Assembly (NCBI RefSeq): GCF_001618425.1
Contig: NZ_BDCU01000022.1
Location: 186,001-250,000 of the forward strand
Reading direction: 5' to 3'
Source: Nocardia fusca NBRC 14340
GTDB taxonomy: Bacteria > Actinomycetota > Actinomycetes > Mycobacteriales > Mycobacteriaceae
Length of the DNA: 64,000 bases
Below are positions 63,129 to 64,000 of this stretch, piece by piece. The stretch's first letter is position 1. Every line of letters starts with the position of its first letter. The notes under the pieces were generated by a model that searched no databases, had not been told where the DNA came from, and worked only from the letters and a program-made list of their open reading frames with translations. The position numbers and the translations under genes were made by a program.

Positions 63129-64000
63129 TCAGGGCAGCAGGGCCTCGATCAGATCGGCGGCCCGCCTCGTGCCGCCTTCGTTCCGCGCCTCGGCACGCAG
63201 TCGCGCCGACCGGTCGGCCACCCCGGCGTCACCGACGAGGTCGATCAGCGCCGCACGCAGGTTCTGGGGAGTGGCGTCGTCGGTGTCGATGCGACGGGCC
63301 ACACCCAGTTCCACCAGGCGGTCGGCATTGAGGAACTGTTCGGCGGCCTGCGGTACGGCGATCATCGGGACACCGGCCAGCAGGCCTTCGCCGCAACCAC
63401 CCATACCGGCATGGGTGAGGAACGCGTCCGCCCGGTCCAGGATCGCCCGCTGCGGGACCCAGGAGTGCACTTCGACATTGGCCGGGATATCACCGAGTTC
63501 TCCCGGGTCGGTGTGCTTTCCGATCTGCAGCACGATATGCCAGCCGGGCAGGTCGCCGAAGGCGCGCAGGCAGCGGCGGTAGAACTCGGGGCGGTGGGTG
63601 TAGGCCGAACCCAGCGAGATCAGCAGGACCTTGTCCGCCGTGGCCGGGCGCACCCAGCCGCCGTCGGACCCGTCCGGGTCGAAACAGGGCCCGACGAAGG
63701 TCACCGTGTCGGTGTTCACCCGGTCGGCCTGCGGTTGCATCGCCCGGGGTATCAGGGCCAGGGCCCGATCGGGCAGACCGGAGAAGGCGTCCACATCGGT
63801 GGTCACCGCACCGCACTCGGCGAGCCACCGGGCGAATCGCGCCCGGTAGGCGTCGGCACCCGGCAGTTGCCGCAGGTGTGCCGCGACCTCCTGCTCGTAC
63901 CCGTCCCAGCCCACGAATGTCGGGGACAACTGCAGGACGGGACGGCCCTGCGTTTCGGCGAGCGCGCGTGCGGCGTACGCGCCGATGTCGTACATGTACA
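63129..64000 (-). CDS. MGT-family glycosyltransferase, N-terminal part cut off by window edge
   Basis: At least 290 residues of the C-terminal part, open at the right edge (upstream of the visible MYDIGAYAARAL the frame continues). GT1/MGT signatures: LLISLGSAYTHRPEF, VHSWVPQRAILDRADAFLTHAGMGGCGEGLLAGVPMIAVPQAAEQFLNADRL, the nucleotide-sugar-binding motif with the His-Ala-Gly-Met-Gly core. Transfers a sugar to a lipid, macrolide or other acceptor; acceptor unknown. It is convergent with the second membrane paralogue, with 43 nt between stops. Confidence 0.9.
   Translation of the reverse strand, partial: YMYDIGAYAARALAETQGRPVLQLSPTFVGWDGYEQEVAAHLRQLPGADAYRARFARWLAECGAVTTDVDAFSGLPDRALALIPRAMQPQADRVNTDTVTFVGPCFDPDGSDGGWVRPATADKVLLISLGSAYTHRPEFYRRCLRAFGDLPGWHIVLQIGKHTDPGELGDIPANVEVHSWVPQRAILDRADAFLTHAGMGGCGEGLLAGVPMIAVPQAAEQFLNADRLVELGVARRIDTDDATPQNLRAALIDLVGDAGVADRSARLRAEARNEGGTRRAADLIEALLP

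Overview
The window is high-GC actinomycete DNA. It carries an alpha-ketoacid/FAS-II cluster of the mycolic-acid bacteria (aceE, a MabR-type regulator, fabD, acpM, kasA, accD6) and a long stretch in the same order as Mycobacterium tuberculosis Rv2221c-Rv2247. There is a single kas gene, many GTG/TTG starts and several -10 boxes placed for leaderless mRNAs. A Nocardia or close relative is the best fit. This assignment is inferred from gene content and order; no search was run.

1-11 kb: a truncated zinc-peptidase lipoprotein, an HPr-like protein without the phosphoryl His, glnE, glnA2, a CaeA/Hip1-type hydrolase, panB, a lipoprotein, proline iminopeptidase and a CHAD protein (nitrogen control, pantothenate synthesis, cell-wall hydrolases). 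11-18 kb: small secreted proteins and lipoproteins, an NmrA-like protein, RNase P RNA, a hydrolase, a DUF4870 protein, a FabG-like reductase and an M20 peptidase, separated by long perfect stem-loops. 18-25 kb is more accessory: a GNAT gene whose last codons recur 1 kb downstream, flanking a Fic toxin and a 58-aa putative antitoxin; then an HTH-TOBE regulator with modABC, a membrane protein and XRE regulator sharing a palindrome, and a YefM-YoeB module.

25-34 kb returns to conserved order: RNase H/phosphatase fusion, zinc-ribbon protein, Nif3-like protein, cobC, ptpA (without ptkA), SURF1, cobD, an ECF41 sigma factor, a gamma-carbonic anhydrase and a TetR gene. 35-38.4 kb is an island: a solitary N6-adenine methyltransferase, a fragment of a serine recombinase, and an AT-richer gene of unknown function. 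38.6-47 kb is the minus-strand aceE-mabR-fabD-acpM-kasA-accD6 cluster, with an inverted repeat before fabD that matches the MabR motif TTTTGT-N9-ACAAAA. Divergent from aceE are a lipoprotein, a DUF3052 protein and ahpE, followed by tRNA-Val and a decayed DUF2332 gene.

50-64 kb: an MFS/TetR pair, a DUF3145 protein, a beta-lactamase-fold hydrolase, an NDMA-dependent alcohol dehydrogenase behind a KstR-like box, an aminoglycoside-phosphotransferase-like protein, pabB, two unknown proteins, a large TerD/DUF2510/zinc-ribbon/HNH fusion, a Tat-type DUF1254 lipoprotein, an inverted pair of paralogous two-helix membrane proteins, and the 3' part of a glycosyltransferase.

The strongest candidates for undescribed biology are the TerD-HNH fusion with its neighbours, the AT-rich orphan beside the orphan methyltransferase and recombinase scar, the Fic module at the duplicated GNAT tail, and the inverted pilin-like pair.
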